A DNA stretch of 64,000 nucleotides, from assembly GCF_000720115.1 (NCBI RefSeq), contig NZ_JOIR01000030.1:16140-80139 (forward strand), in the 5' to 3' direction. The notes beneath the pieces were generated by a model that ran no database searches, was not told the origin of the DNA, and saw only the letters and a list, made by a program, of their open reading frames with translations. Positions 52,476 to 61,648 of the stretch are shown piece by piece; the first letter of the stretch is position 1, and each line of letters starts with the position of its first letter. Position numbers and translations under genes: made by a program. This DNA is from Streptomyces sp. NRRL F-2580 (GTDB lineage Bacteria; Actinomycetota; Actinomycetes; Streptomycetales; Streptomycetaceae).

Positions 52476-53153
52476 TCAGTGGCCCGCGCTGTGCGAGGGA
52501 GAACCCGACGGCGTGCCGACGGCGCTGCCCGAGGGGGAGCCGGACGGGCTGCCCGAGGCCGCACCGGTGGCCGCGCCCGACGGGGAGCCGGAGGGGGTGG
52601 CGGCCGGGGTGGCGCCGGCGGCCGGGGAGGCGGCCGGGGCCACGGTCGGGCCGTAGGGCGCGTACATGCCGGTGGCCGGGACCACGAAGGCCTCCAGCTC
52701 GACGCCGCCCGTGCTGCTCAGCTGGAAGACGACCTTCTGCACTTCGCCGTCCCGGACGGTCGCGGCCCCGTCCTCGATCACGGCGGAGGCGTTGCCCTTG
52801 CCGCCGATCACCACGGAGCCGAGAGCCGGCACGGTCACCTTGCCGGAGCCCTCGGCCGGCTTCAGCGTGACCTTGCCCTTGCCACCCGGGAGGGTGATGC
52901 CGTCAAGGGTCTGCGCCTTGGTGCCGCCGTTGAAGAGCGTCGCCGAAACGACCGCGGGGCCCTTCTCGCCCTTCTGGCCCTGGGTGATCACCAGTGCGTT
53001 CTGGACCTCGATCTCGCCCTTGGTGGCGGCGGCGTTGTCCGGCTTGATCTGGAGGGTCTGCGCGTCCTGGCCCGCACCGCACGCGGCCAGCGAGGCGATC
53101 GAGAACACGACGGCGGTGGCGGCGAGGGCGCCGCGTCGAAGGCTGCGGCTCAC
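52476..53153 (-). CDS. putative lipoprotein with a Ser/Gly/Pro-rich tail
   Basis: A 225-residue protein. GTG start; signal peptide RGALAATAVVFSIASLAAC with lipobox LAAC. The mature domain (about 110 residues) is beta-rich (VQNALVITQGQKGEKGPAVV, ATLFNGGTKAQTLDGITLPG), resembling the copper-chaperone or DUF461-like fold in outline, but the Met/His copper ligands are not evident. The last 60 residues are a SPSGSPSG-type spacer. Function unknown. AAGGAG upstream, slightly far at 12 bases. Confidence 0.8.
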   Translation of the reverse strand: MSRSLRRGALAATAVVFSIASLAACGAGQDAQTLQIKPDNAAATKGEIEVQNALVITQGQKGEKGPAVVSATLFNGGTKAQTLDGITLPGGKGKVTLKPAEGSGKVTVPALGSVVIGGKGNASAVIEDGAATVRDGEVQKVVFQLSSTGGVELEAFVVPATGMYAPYGPTVAPAASPAAGATPAATPSGSPSGAATGAASGSPSGSPSGSAVGTPSGSPSHSAGH

Positions 53154-53756
53154 GGCGGCGGCAACTCCTTGGACGAACGGAAGGGGCGGGTGGGCACTCG
53201 GAACGGCCGAGGTAAAGCCGCTCTAAGGGTGTGTCAGCGCGCTTAGGTTACCGAGCCGCCGCCCCGCCCCCGCACCCGACCCTCCGCAGCGCAGCCGCCA
53301 CCCTGCGGGCGCCCCGCGATCTTGCATTCCGCCCGCCCTTCGGGGTGCCCTTCGCCGCGCCGATCATGTGGCGCTCGCATATCGTGCGCCGGACGCCCGG
53401 TGATCAATTTCCGGGATTCCCCCGAACACCACGCCGTGATCGAATTCGGGATTGGGCCGGAACCCGCTGCGCGGGGGCGGCCCCCAGTCGAACGGAGTAG
53501 TTCGGTTTCCCGACTCCGAAACCGGCAAAACGGGACGTACATCACACGAACGGGGGTGTCGGGCAGGTGTAGCGTGGCCCTTTCGCCTGGTCCGCGCAGC
53601 GCCCCCGACCTGCGAATACCCCCTTCCGCGAGCCCTTCGCAGCACGTTCCTGTCGCTGTTGTCAAGCCCCGAGATGTGCCCTGACCTGCGAAAACGCCAT
53701 TCATAACAGTCAGTTCTCGTGTTACCCTGGATAGCCACGGAAGGGGTACCTGTCAC
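53154..53756. other. 603-base gene-free region upstream of carD
   Basis: Between the lipoprotein start and carD I find no convincing gene on either strand. The left end holds the lipoprotein's upstream region (a TAACCT hexamer on the minus strand near 53247). The middle is AT-richer than its surroundings (around 53395-53470 and 53500-53560). The right end has the carD promoter region with TTACCCT at about 53721 and a GAAGGGG ribosome-binding site. It may contain a long carD 5' leader or an unannotated small RNA. Confidence 0.5.
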
Positions 53757-54239
53757 ATGACGTTCAAGGTTGGCGACACCGTGGTCTATCCCCATCACGG
53801 GGCCGCGCTGATCGAGGCCATTGAGACTCGTCAGATCAAAGGCGTGGACAAGACCTACTTGGTGCTCAAGGTCGCCCAGGGCGACCTGACGGTTCGTGTG
53901 CCTGCGGACAATGCGGAGTTCGTCGGCGTTCGCGACGTAGTCGGCCAGGACGGGCTGGACCGGGTCTTCGAGGTGCTCCGCGCACCGTATGCAGAAGAGC
54001 CGACGAACTGGTCCCGGCGCTACAAGGCAAATCTGGAGAAGCTCGCTTCTGGCGACGTCATCAAGGTCGCCGAAGTGGTGCGTGACCTGTGGCGTCGTGA
54101 GCGTGAGCGCGGGCTTTCCGCGGGTGAGAAGCGCATGCTCGCGAAGGCACGCCAGATTCTGGTGAGCGAGCTCGCGCTCGCTGAGAACACGAACGAGGAC
54201 AAGGCCGAGGCCCTCCTCGACGAGGTGCTCGCGTCCTGA
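53757..54239 (+). CDS. carD: CarD-family RNA polymerase-binding regulator
   Basis: A 160-residue CarD. The N-terminal RNAP-interaction domain ([23 protein letters not shown]) and the C-terminal helical DNA-binding domain with the conserved Trp ([19 protein letters not shown]) are complete. It stabilises open promoter complexes and is essential in mycobacteria. Its codon use is less GC-biased at third positions than its neighbours in places (for example ACTCGTCAGATCAAA). Good ribosome-binding site GAAGGGG. Confidence 0.96.
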   Translation: MTFKVGDTVVYPHHGAALIEAIETRQIKGVDKTYLVLKVAQGDLTVRVPADNAEFVGVRDVVGQDGLDRVFEVLRAPYAEEPTNWSRRYKANLEKLASGDVIKVAEVVRDLWRRERERGLSAGEKRMLAKARQILVSELALAENTNEDKAEALLDEVLAS

Positions 54240-54252
54240 CGCGAGGCACCCC

Positions 54253-54271
54253 GTGCACAGCCTCTGTGCAC
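54253..54271 (+). terminator. short hairpin after carD
   Basis: GTGCACAG-CCT-CTGTGCAC, an 8-bp perfect stem 13 bases after the carD stop, without a T-tract. The remaining 250 bases to ispD hold no gene. Confidence 0.45.
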
Positions 54272-54519
54272 AGTCTGCCGCGGTGCCCGATGACAACGTC
54301 TCTCCTCCACGAGAGACCTGTTGCCGGGCGCTGCGGCATGTCTGTATCCGTACCTGTCCGTACTCTTCTGCACTACCTCACCGCCACCGACTCGATGGCG
54401 CGCCGGGCCCGGGCAGCCTGCTCGACCGGTCGTCACGGAAGGGGCGAGGGCGTCGCACCCGGCACCCTTCAGGCCATACCCATGTCGGCCGAAGTCACAA
54501 ACCTGGCTCGGAGCTACTG

Positions 54520-55266
54520 ATGTCTGACGTAACGCGTCCCCACCGCACCGCCGCGGTGATCCCGGCCGCCGGCCGCGGGGTACGCCTCGGCCCCGGGGCC
54601 CCCAAGGCCCTGCGGGCCCTCGGCGGCACCCCGATGCTCGTCCACGCCGTCCGCGCCATGGCCCGCTCCCGCGCGGTCTCCCTGGTCGTGGTCGTCGCCC
54701 CGCCCGCCGAGACCGCCGAGGTGCGCCTCCTGCTGGGCGAGCACGCGCTGCCCGAGCGGACCGAGCTCCTCGTCGTCCCCGGCGGCGAGACCCGCCAGGC
54801 GTCGGTGCGCGCCGGCCTGGACGCGCTGCCGCAGGACGTCACCTCCGTACTCATCCACGACGCGGCCCGCCCGCTCGTCCCCGTCGACACCGTGGACGCC
54901 GTCGTCGAGGCCGTGCGCGACGGAGCCCCCGCCGTGGTGCCCGCGCTGCCCCTGGCCGACACCGTCAAGGAGGTCGAGCCCGGTAAGCCCGGCGAGGCAG
55001 AGCCGGTGCTCGCCACGCCCGAGCGGGCCCGGCTGCGCGCCGTGCAGACCCCGCAGGGCTTCGACCTCGCCACCCTCCTGCGGGCGCACGCCGCGATCGC
55101 CGTCGACGGCGAGGGCGCCACCGACGACGCCGGCATGGTGGAACGGCTCGGCGTCACCGTCGTGGTGATCCCGGGCCACGAGGAGGCCTTCAAGGTCACC
55201 CGCCCGCTCGACCTGGTCCTCGCCGAGGCCGTACTCGCCCGCAGGAGGGCCACCGATGCTTTCTAG
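54520..55266 (+). CDS. ispD: 2-C-methyl-D-erythritol 4-phosphate cytidylyltransferase
   Basis: A 248-residue IspD of the MEP isoprenoid pathway. The CTP-binding loop [24 protein letters not shown] (Arg and Lys conserved), [12 protein letters not shown] and [11 protein letters not shown] are seen, with [19 protein letters not shown] near the end. The ATG at 54520 has CGGAGC upstream. It converts MEP and CTP to CDP-ME. Its end overlaps ispF by 11 bases. Confidence 0.95.
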   Translation: MSDVTRPHRTAAVIPAAGRGVRLGPGAPKALRALGGTPMLVHAVRAMARSRAVSLVVVVAPPAETAEVRLLLGEHALPERTELLVVPGGETRQASVRAGLDALPQDVTSVLIHDAARPLVPVDTVDAVVEAVRDGAPAVVPALPLADTVKEVEPGKPGEAEPVLATPERARLRAVQTPQGFDLATLLRAHAAIAVDGEGATDDAGMVERLGVTVVVIPGHEEAFKVTRPLDLVLAEAVLARRRATDAF

Positions 55267-55786
55267 TCCGCAGAGCCCGCAGAGCCCGCAGAGCCCGCAG
55301 GCCCCGCTGATCCCCCTCGTCGGCATCGGCACCGACGTGCACGCCTTCGAGACCGGCCGCGAGCTGTGGTGCGCCGGCCTGCTCTGGGAGGGCGAGGACG
55401 GCCTCGCCGGCCACTCCGACGGCGACGTCGCCGCGCACGCCGCCTGCGACGCCCTCTTCTCCGCCGCCGGCGTCGGCGACCTCGGCGCCCACTTCGGCAC
55501 CTCCCGCCCCGAGTGGTCCGGCGCCGCCGGCGTCACCCTCCTGGCGGAGGCCGCCCGGATCGTCCGCGCCGAGGGCTTCGAGATCGGCAACATCGCCATC
55601 CAGGTGATCGGCGTGCGCCCGAAGATCGGCAAGCGGCGCGAAGAAGCACAGAAGGCGCTCGCCGCCGCGGCCGGCGCCCCCGTCTCCGTATCCGGCACCA
55701 CCACCGACGGACTGGGCCTCACCGGCCGGGCCGAAGGGCTCGCCGCGATCGCGACCGCCCTCGTGTACCGGACGAACCGGGCCTGA
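55256..55786 (+). CDS. ispF: 2-C-methyl-D-erythritol 2,4-cyclodiphosphate synthase
   Basis: A 176-residue IspF. Metal ligands Asp27 and His29 (GTDVHAF) and His61 ([14 protein letters not shown]) are present, with the [19 protein letters not shown] end. It cyclises CDP-MEP in the MEP pathway. The N-terminus carries an unusual [14 protein letters not shown] extension from a 9-bp DNA repeat (four units) right at the overlap with ispD; most IspF start directly at the [10 protein letters not shown] strand. Confidence 0.95.
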   Translation: MLSSPQSPQSPQSPQAPLIPLVGIGTDVHAFETGRELWCAGLLWEGEDGLAGHSDGDVAAHAACDALFSAAGVGDLGAHFGTSRPEWSGAAGVTLLAEAARIVRAEGFEIGNIAIQVIGVRPKIGKRREEAQKALAAAAGAPVSVSGTTTDGLGLTGRAEGLAAIATALVYRTNRA

Positions 55787-55821
55787 ACACCCGTAGCAAC
55801 GGCACTTCTTCCGCAACATTG

Positions 55822-55852
55822 GTGCCCCGCGTCCCCAAAGGGCGCGGGGCAC
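55822..55852 (+). terminator. hairpin between ispF and cysS
   Basis: GTGCCCCGCG pairs with CGCGGGGCAC (10 bp, 11-base loop). No T-tract. It lies 15 bases upstream of the cysS -10 and probably ends the isp operon. Confidence 0.6.
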
Positions 55853-55879
55853 TGCTACAGGCGCACTACCCTGGATGCC

Positions 55880-57280
55880 GTGACTATTCGCCTGTACGAC
55901 ACCAGCGCCCGGAAGATCCGCGACTTCACCCCGCTCACCGCGGGCTGTGTCTCGATCTACCTCTGTGGCGCCACGGTGCAGGCCGCCCCGCACATCGGGC
56001 ACATCCGGTCGGGCCTCAACTTCGACATGATGCGCCGCTGGTTCGAGTACCGGGGCTACGAGGTCACCTTCATCCGCAACGTCACGGACATCGACGACAA
56101 GATCATCGCGAAGTCCGCCGAGCAGCGCCGCCCGTGGTGGTCCATCGGCTACGAGAACGAGCGCGCCTTCAACGACGGCTACAGCGCCCTCGGCTGCCTC
56201 CCGCCCACCTACGAGCCCCGCGCCACCGGCCACGTCACCGAGATGGTCGAGATGATGCGCGGCCTCATCGAGCGCGGTCACGCCTACGAGTCCGAGGGCA
56301 ACGTCTACTTCGACGTGAAGTCGTACCCCGGCTACCTCGCGCTCTCCCGCCAGGAACTGGACAACATCCGCCAGCCGGAGAGCACCGGCGAGACCGGCAA
56401 GCGCGACGCCCGCGACTTCGCCATGTGGAAGTCCGTCAAGCCCGGCGAGCCCTCCTGGGAGACCCCGTGGGGCCGCGGTCGCCCGGGCTGGCACCTGGAG
56501 TGCTCCGCCATGGCGCACAAGTACCTCGGCGAGGCCTTCGACATCCACGGCGGCGGGCTCGACCTGATCTTCCCGCACCACGAGAACGAGATCGCCCAGG
56601 CCAAGGCCTTCGGCGACGAGTTCGCGAACTACTGGGTCCACAACGCCTGGGTCACCATGTCCGGCGAGAAGATGTCCAAGTCCCTCGGGAACTCGGTCCT
56701 CGTCTCCGAGATGGTCAAGCAGTGGCGCCCGATCGTCCTGCGCTACTACCTCGGCACCCCGCACTACCGGTCGATGATCGAGTACAGCGAGGAGGCGCTG
56801 CGCGAGGCCGAGTCGGCCTTCGCCCGGATCGAGGGCTTCTACCAGCGCGTCATCGAGAAGGCCGGCGGCCCCGTCGAGGCCGCGGCCGAGGTCCCGCCCG
56901 CCTTCGCCGAGGCCATGGACGACGACCTGGGCGTCCCGCAGGCGCTCGCCATCGTCCACACCACCGTCCGCCAGGGCAACAGCGCGCTCGCCGCCGACGA
57001 CAAGGACGCGGCCATCGCGCGCCTGTCCGAGGTGCGGGCCATGCTGGGCGTCCTCGGTCTGGACCCGCTCGACCCGCACTGGGCGGGCGAGGCCGACCGC
57101 GGGGAAGACCTCCACGGCGCAGTCGACACCCTCGTGCGCCTCGTCCTCGAACAGCGCGAGTCGGCCCGGTCCCGCAAGGACTGGGCGACCGCCGATGCCA
57201 TCCGGGACCAGCTCCAGCAGTCCGGGCTGGTCATCGAAGACAGCCCGACGGGCCCGCGCTGGACGCTCGGCCCCCGCTGA
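55880..57280 (+). CDS. cysS: cysteinyl-tRNA synthetase
   Basis: A 466-residue CysRS. The zinc and nucleotide motifs are intact: Cys29 (YLCGATVQ), HIGH at 38-41, Cys208 (HLECSAM), His233/234 (FPHHENE) and KMSKS at 264-268. Full length distinguishes it from the shorter MshC ligase. It charges tRNA-Cys. GTG start with TACCCT seven bases before it (leaderless). It ends with a 13-bp terminator. Confidence 0.96.
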   Translation: MTIRLYDTSARKIRDFTPLTAGCVSIYLCGATVQAAPHIGHIRSGLNFDMMRRWFEYRGYEVTFIRNVTDIDDKIIAKSAEQRRPWWSIGYENERAFNDGYSALGCLPPTYEPRATGHVTEMVEMMRGLIERGHAYESEGNVYFDVKSYPGYLALSRQELDNIRQPESTGETGKRDARDFAMWKSVKPGEPSWETPWGRGRPGWHLECSAMAHKYLGEAFDIHGGGLDLIFPHHENEIAQAKAFGDEFANYWVHNAWVTMSGEKMSKSLGNSVLVSEMVKQWRPIVLRYYLGTPHYRSMIEYSEEALREAESAFARIEGFYQRVIEKAGGPVEAAAEVPPAFAEAMDDDLGVPQALAIVHTTVRQGNSALAADDKDAAIARLSEVRAMLGVLGLDPLDPHWAGEADRGEDLHGAVDTLVRLVLEQRESARSRKDWATADAIRDQLQQSGLVIEDSPTGPRWTLGPR

Positions 57281-57316
57281 GCCCGGCCCCGGCCCCGTGC
57301 CGGCCGACTGAGCTTG

Positions 57317-57346
57317 GTGTGCCGCCCGGCGCTCCGGGCGGCACAC
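57317..57346 (+). terminator. terminator after cysS
   Basis: GTGTGCCGCCCGG (57317-57329) pairs perfectly with CCGGGCGGCACAC (57334-57346), four-base loop, then TCTTC. Confidence 0.85.
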
Positions 57347-57392
57347 TCTTCATACGTACATACCGCAGCACCAACGAAAACAGGTAGAAGTC

Positions 57393-58364
57393 ATGGCCGG
57401 GAACAGCCAGCGCAGGAACCGCCGCACGTCCAACAAGAAGGGCGCGACGGTCGGCAGCGGTGGCCAGCGGCGCAAGGGACTGGAGGGCAGGGGCCCCACG
57501 CCCAAGGCCGAGGACCGCAAGAAGCACAAGGCGAACCGCATCAGCAACGCCATGGCCCGTCAGGCGGCCAAGCGCCGCCCGGCCCCCCGCCGCGGCGGCC
57601 CCAAGGGCACCAGCGAGATGGTCGTCGGCCGCAACCCGGTCTTCGAGGCGCTGCGCGACGGCGTACCCGCCACGACGCTCTACGTCCAGCAGTTCATCGA
57701 CAACGACGAGCGCGTCCGCGAGGCCCTCCAGCTCGCCGCCGAGCGCGGCAACATCAACCTGATGGAAGCCCCGCGCCCCGAGCTCGACCGCCTGACCAAC
57801 GGGCTCAACCACCAGGGCATGGTGCTCCAGGTACCGCCGTACGAGTACGCGCACCCCGAGGACCTCACCGCGGCCGCCTACGACGACGGCGACGACCCGC
57901 TGATCGTGGCCCTCGACGGCGTCACCGACCCGCGCAACCTCGGCGCGATCGTCCGCTCCGTCTCCGCCTTCGGCGGCCACGGCGTGGTCATCCCCGAGCG
58001 CCGCGCCGCCGGCATGACCGCCGGCGCCTGGAAGACCTCCGCCGGCACCGCCGCCCGCACCCCGGTCTCCCGCGTCACCAACCTGACCCGCGCCCTCCAG
58101 GACTACAAGAAGGCCGGCATGACCATCGTCGGCCTCGCGGCCGAGGGCGAGCACACGGTCACCGACCTGGAGGCGCTCGGCGGCCCGGTCGTCATCGTCG
58201 TCGGCTCCGAGGGCAAGGGCCTCGGCCGCCTCGTCGGCGAGAACTGCGACTACCTCGTGCGCATCCCGATGCCGGGCGGCGCGGAGTCCCTCAACGCCGG
58301 TGTCGCCGCGGGCGTCGTGCTCTACGAGGCGGCCCGCCGCCGCGCGGACCGCGGCCGCGTCTGA
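57393..58364 (+). CDS. rlmB: 23S rRNA 2'-O-methyltransferase RlmB-like (SpoU family)
   Basis: A 323-residue protein. Residues 1-70 are a strongly basic, Ser/Arg/Lys-rich tail (probably RNA-binding). An L30e-like domain follows ([24 protein letters not shown]), then the knotted SpoU domain with [23 protein letters not shown] and [23 protein letters not shown] (motifs 1-3). It methylates Gm2251 of 23S rRNA in E. coli terms; a related G-methylation is possible. Confidence 0.92.
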   Translation: MAGNSQRRNRRTSNKKGATVGSGGQRRKGLEGRGPTPKAEDRKKHKANRISNAMARQAAKRRPAPRRGGPKGTSEMVVGRNPVFEALRDGVPATTLYVQQFIDNDERVREALQLAAERGNINLMEAPRPELDRLTNGLNHQGMVLQVPPYEYAHPEDLTAAAYDDGDDPLIVALDGVTDPRNLGAIVRSVSAFGGHGVVIPERRAAGMTAGAWKTSAGTAARTPVSRVTNLTRALQDYKKAGMTIVGLAAEGEHTVTDLEALGGPVVIVVGSEGKGLGRLVGENCDYLVRIPMPGGAESLNAGVAAGVVLYEAARRRADRGRV

Positions 58365-58455
58365 TCCGCGGATCCCCCGACCGCGGGATGCCGGACCCCG
58401 CGATCTCCGGATCCCTTGATCCACTTGGCTCACGGAAAGTGACCCGTGAGCGTGT

Positions 58456-58480
58456 CACCCCGCCCGTTTCGGGCGGGGTG
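58456..58480 (+). terminator. terminator after rlmB
   Basis: CACCCCGCCCG pairs with CGGGCGGGGTG (11 bp, three-base loop), followed by GCTTGATCTT. The surrounding bases hold imperfect GGATCC/CCGCGG repeats but no tRNA cloverleaf. Confidence 0.85.
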
Positions 58481-58552
58481 GCTTGATCTTGACGGGTCTC
58501 GGACACATCCCTGTCGTCAAGGCAGTGTCCTAAACACTGATCACTCGGTTAG

Positions 58553-60082
58553 ATGAGTGTGGACACCAGAACGTCAGGGTTCGACGACCAGCCCGCGCTG
58601 AGCATGGTCAAGGTGCCGTGCGATCCCGCACAGGTCATCGTCAACCACGCCAGCTTCCGCGTGCGGCTCGCACCGAGCCCGAGCGCGCGTTCCAAGCCCG
58701 CCAAGGCCCCCGGCCGCGCGCCCGTCCTTGGCGGCGCCGTGGTGGCGGCCGCCGGGGCCACCCGCCGCCGCGCCCCCGTGGTGTGGAGCGGCAAGTCCGA
58801 CGCCGGCGACGCCGCGGCCATGGGCGGACTCCTCCAGGCCGTACGCGAGGCCGGGCGCGGCCACGACGGGTACGACGGCGGCGAGTACGACGGCGGAGCC
58901 ACCCAGGTCATCCCGCGCATCGACCTCGCCCACGACCTCGCCGAGGGCACCCTCGCCACGCCGACCGTCATCGGCCAGCGCAGCTACGGGGACCCCACCG
59001 AGACGCGCCCGCTGGCCGCCGTACGGGACCTGCCCCACCAGGAGCCGCCCGGCTCCGGACCCGGCCTGGACTCCCGGCGGCCCGCCGCCGACAACCGGGG
59101 ACAGGCCTCGTACTACCCCGGCCGCCGCATGAACCTCGGTGTCGTGCTGCTCCCGCTGCGCGTCTTCCTCGGCTTCATCTCCATCTATGCCGGCATGGGC
59201 AAGCTGTGCGACCCCGTCTACTTCGACGGCGGCGAACGCGGCTCCATGGTCACCTGGCTGCACACGCTCACCCCGTGGGCGCTCGCCGAGCCGCTGCGCG
59301 ACTTCGCCCTCGCGCACCCCGTCGGCGCCGGCCTGAGCGTGGCCTTCCTCCAGGTCATCGTGGGCGTGCTGACGGTGTTCGGCCTGTGGCAGCGGTTCGC
59401 CGCCTGCTTCGGGGCGCTGCTGTCCGCCGCGCTGCTGATGACGGTGAGCTGGAAGACCGTCCCCGCCTACGACGCGCCCGACATCATCTACCTCGCCGCC
59501 TGGAGCCCGCTGATCATCGCGGGCGCCCCGGTCTACTCCCTCGACGGACGCCTCGCCGGCGAGGCCTGGCGCACCCTCGGGCCGCGCTCCGAGATCTGGC
59601 GGCTGCGGCGTCGCGTGCTGCGCCGCGGGACCGTCATGGCCACCGTCGTGTGCGGGCTCACACTGCTCGTCGGTTCGCTCCTCGGCGGCGCCGTCCGCTC
59701 CACCACCGTCGTCACCGTCCCCGGGCCCGGGCAGGCCCCGACCAACTACCTGCCGGGCCGGCCGCTGCCGCAGACCCCGGCCAGGCAGCAGCCCGCCGCG
59801 CAGCCGACGACCAAGGCGGCCACCCCCTCGGCCTCCGCCACTCCCACCGAGCCCGCCGCGAAGTCCGGCAAGAGCGCCTCGGGCGCCCCCAGCCGGGAGA
59901 CCGCCGGGACGGGATCCCAGTCGCCCACGGCGACGCGGGGCACCACCGGCAAGCAGCAGACCCCGCGCAGCACCCCCCGCCAGTCCACCTCGCCCCGACA
60001 GCCGTCCTCCTCGGGCAGCTCGAACGGCGGGGGCGGCACTCCGACGAAGCAGCCCGGCCTGATCGGCGGTCTCATCGGCTGA
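58553..60082 (+). CDS. DoxX-family membrane protein with long disordered ends
   Basis: A 509-residue protein. Residues 1-195 are cytoplasmic and mostly disordered. Residues about 196-345 hold four helices of a DoxX domain (VVLLPLRVFLGFISIYAGMG, LSVAFLQVIVGVLTVFGLW, and so on), and another helix near 370 (MATVVCGLTLLVGSLLGG). The last 120 residues are Pro/Ser/Thr-rich and exported or cytoplasmic. Function unknown; DoxX proteins are linked to thiosulfate/quinone or redox complexes. A palindrome CAGTGT-CCTAA-ACACTG lies 14 bases upstream of the ATG (58523-58539). Confidence 0.8.
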   Translation: MSVDTRTSGFDDQPALSMVKVPCDPAQVIVNHASFRVRLAPSPSARSKPAKAPGRAPVLGGAVVAAAGATRRRAPVVWSGKSDAGDAAAMGGLLQAVREAGRGHDGYDGGEYDGGATQVIPRIDLAHDLAEGTLATPTVIGQRSYGDPTETRPLAAVRDLPHQEPPGSGPGLDSRRPAADNRGQASYYPGRRMNLGVVLLPLRVFLGFISIYAGMGKLCDPVYFDGGERGSMVTWLHTLTPWALAEPLRDFALAHPVGAGLSVAFLQVIVGVLTVFGLWQRFAACFGALLSAALLMTVSWKTVPAYDAPDIIYLAAWSPLIIAGAPVYSLDGRLAGEAWRTLGPRSEIWRLRRRVLRRGTVMATVVCGLTLLVGSLLGGAVRSTTVVTVPGPGQAPTNYLPGRPLPQTPARQQPAAQPTTKAATPSASATPTEPAAKSGKSASGAPSRETAGTGSQSPTATRGTTGKQQTPRSTPRQSTSPRQPSSSGSSNGGGGTPTKQPGLIGGLIG

Positions 60083-60112
60083 GCCCCGCCGACGGGGACC
60101 GGTACGACGACA

Positions 60113-60143
60113 GGGGCCCGGCGCGCGTGAGCGTGCCGGGCCC
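60113..60143 (+). terminator. terminator after the DoxX-family gene
   Basis: GGGCCCGGC (60114-60122) pairs with GCCGGGCCC (60135-60143), then TTCGCG. Confidence 0.7.
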
Positions 60144-60180
60144 TTCGCGTGCGCCGGGCGGTGCGCGCGGCGCCGTACGC

Positions 60181-60219
60181 GGGCGGGGGCGGGGCGGGGC
60201 CGGGGCGGGGCGGGGCGGG
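60181..60219. repeat. G-run tract with quadruplex potential
   Basis: Eight runs of three to five G separated by single C or CC in 39 bases on the plus strand. It lies just past the 3' end of the minus-strand nucleotidyltransferase gene. Confidence 0.75.
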
Positions 60220-60240
60220 TGCCGAGGGCCGGGAGGGGTC

Positions 60241-61017
60241 TCAGGAGCCCGTCTGCGCCGCCAACTCCCTTGCGGCCTCGGTCAGGTCCTTCGCGGTGTC
60301 GATGGCCCGCCAGTAGGCCCCCTGGGGCAGCGGGAAGCCGGCCAGCCGCCGTTCGCGCGCCAGGCGCGGGAAGGTGGACCGCTCGTGGTCCCCGAAGTCC
60401 GGGAGCAGCGCGGCGAATTCGGGTCCGAAGACGTACACGCCGGCATTGACGGGGTACGGCGACGGCGGAGCCTCGATGAAGTCCAGCACGTGCCCGAACT
60501 CGTTGGTCTCCACCACCCCCCACGGGATCCGCGGCCGGGCCAGCGCCAGTGTCGCCACGGCGCCGCGTTCGGTGTGGAAGGCCGCCATCTCGCGCAGCGA
60601 GAACCGGGTCCAGATGTCGCCGTTCGTCGCGTACCAGGCCCCGTCCGGCTGCGGGAGGTGCCGCGCGGCGTACTTGAGGCCACCGCCCCGGCCCAGCGGC
60701 TCCTCCTCGACCACGGTGGTCACGCGCAGCGGCAACCGCGCCCCGGCCAGCCACTCCTGGAGCACCCCGGCGAGGTGCCCGCAGGAGATCACCGCGTCCG
60801 TGACGCCCTCGGCGGCGAGCCAGGCCAGCTGGTGCCCGATGATCGGCATCCCCGTCCCGGGGATCTCGACCATCGGCTTGGGGCGGTCGTCCGTGTACGG
60901 ACGCAGCCGCGAACCCTGGCCGCCCGCCAGGACGACTGCCTGGGTGGGGGCGGCGGGGAACGCGGCTGCGGAGGAAGCGGATGGAGCGGAGGAAGCGGAT
61001 CGGTGGTCGTCGGTCAT
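60241..61017 (-). CDS. sugar-phosphate nucleotidyltransferase
   Basis: A 258-residue NTP-transferase (GT-A-like) fold. The nucleotide loop VVLAGGQGSRLRPYTDDRPKPMVEI is complete, with ATNGDIWTRF (metal Asp) and VNAGVYVFGPEF. It activates a sugar phosphate to an NDP-sugar; mannose-1-P guanylyltransferase or a heptose/hexose homologue are the likeliest. There is no C-terminal beta-helix. TACGCT seven bases before the ATG (leaderless). Confidence 0.85.
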   Translation of the reverse strand: MTDDHRSASSAPSASSAAAFPAAPTQAVVLAGGQGSRLRPYTDDRPKPMVEIPGTGMPIIGHQLAWLAAEGVTDAVISCGHLAGVLQEWLAGARLPLRVTTVVEEEPLGRGGGLKYAARHLPQPDGAWYATNGDIWTRFSLREMAAFHTERGAVATLALARPRIPWGVVETNEFGHVLDFIEAPPSPYPVNAGVYVFGPEFAALLPDFGDHERSTFPRLARERRLAGFPLPQGAYWRAIDTAKDLTEAARELAAQTGS

Positions 61018-61045
61018 GGCGGCCAGCGTAGGGACGCGAGGTGCG

Positions 61046-61459
61046 TCAGCCCATGGAGGCGACGCCCGTGGCGTACGAGGTGTCGCACACGGGGCGGGCG
61101 TACGACTGGGCCTTCGTGGGGCCGTACGCGTCGACGGCGGCCCGTCCCAGTGCCCGGGCGATCCCCACGCAGTGCTCGGCGAGCGACGGCCGCCGGTTCA
61201 CCTCCTGCTGGAGGTGCGTGAGGACGTCGTCCGGCGCCTGGCCCTGCTGCAGATCGCCCACGAGCTGGTCGCGCAGCACCTCGTGCGCGGCGCGCGGCTT
61301 CGCCGGGGCGGAGACGCCCTCGGCGGAGGCGGTCAGGATCTGGGAGGAGGACGTGTCCGCCCAGGGGACCATGGTGACCGCGAGGGTCCCGGACAGGACG
61401 AGGACGACGGGCAGGACCAGGGCGAGGGATCGGCCGATACGGCGGGCAGTGTGGGTCAC
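61046..61459 (-). CDS. small exported protein with two Cys
   Basis: A 137-residue protein. The N-terminal helix (RSLALVLPVVLVLSGTLAVTM) is a signal peptide or anchor, followed by a helical domain with two Cys (EHCVGIARALG and ARPVCDTSYA) that could be disulfide-bonded outside the cell. GTG start; TAATCT lies seven bases before it (leaderless). Function unknown; it lies 28 bases from the nucleotidyltransferase start on the same strand. Confidence 0.7.
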   Translation of the reverse strand: MTHTARRIGRSLALVLPVVLVLSGTLAVTMVPWADTSSSQILTASAEGVSAPAKPRAAHEVLRDQLVGDLQQGQAPDDVLTHLQQEVNRRPSLAEHCVGIARALGRAAVDAYGPTKAQSYARPVCDTSYATGVASMG

Positions 61460-61599
61460 GAGGGCGAGATTAGCGCTCGGTGAAGATTTGGCGACATTTA
61501 GTCACCCTGTCGAGGGATGGTTCGACGTGGCTTTTCGAATTGCGGGTTGACGGAGAGGGCCGAATGGCCCGGTCTGCCGGAGTTCGGCAACGCACGGCG

Positions 61600-61628
61600 G
61601 AGGGGCGCCCCTTGGCGGAGCGCCCCTC
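61600..61628 (-). terminator. hairpin after msiK
   Basis: GAGGGGCGC (61600-61608) pairs with GCGCCCCTC (61620-61628), 11-base loop, 20 bases past the msiK stop. Confidence 0.65.
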
Positions 61629-61648
61629 GGTCAGGCCCTGTTGCGCAG

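Noticed and set aside
54253..54519. N-terminal extension of IspD to the upstream ATG
   Set aside because: The extra residues are Arg/His/Ser-rich with no family match, and the ATG at 54520 has a proper ribosome-binding site.
55787..55880. T-box or riboswitch in front of cysS
   Set aside because: The leader is apparently absent (-10 seven bases before GTG) and only one short hairpin is present upstream of the promoter.
58365..58552. tRNA gene after rlmB
   Set aside because: No acceptor stem with CCA-proximal pairing or T-arm GTTCRA was found; the region holds a terminator and a palindrome.
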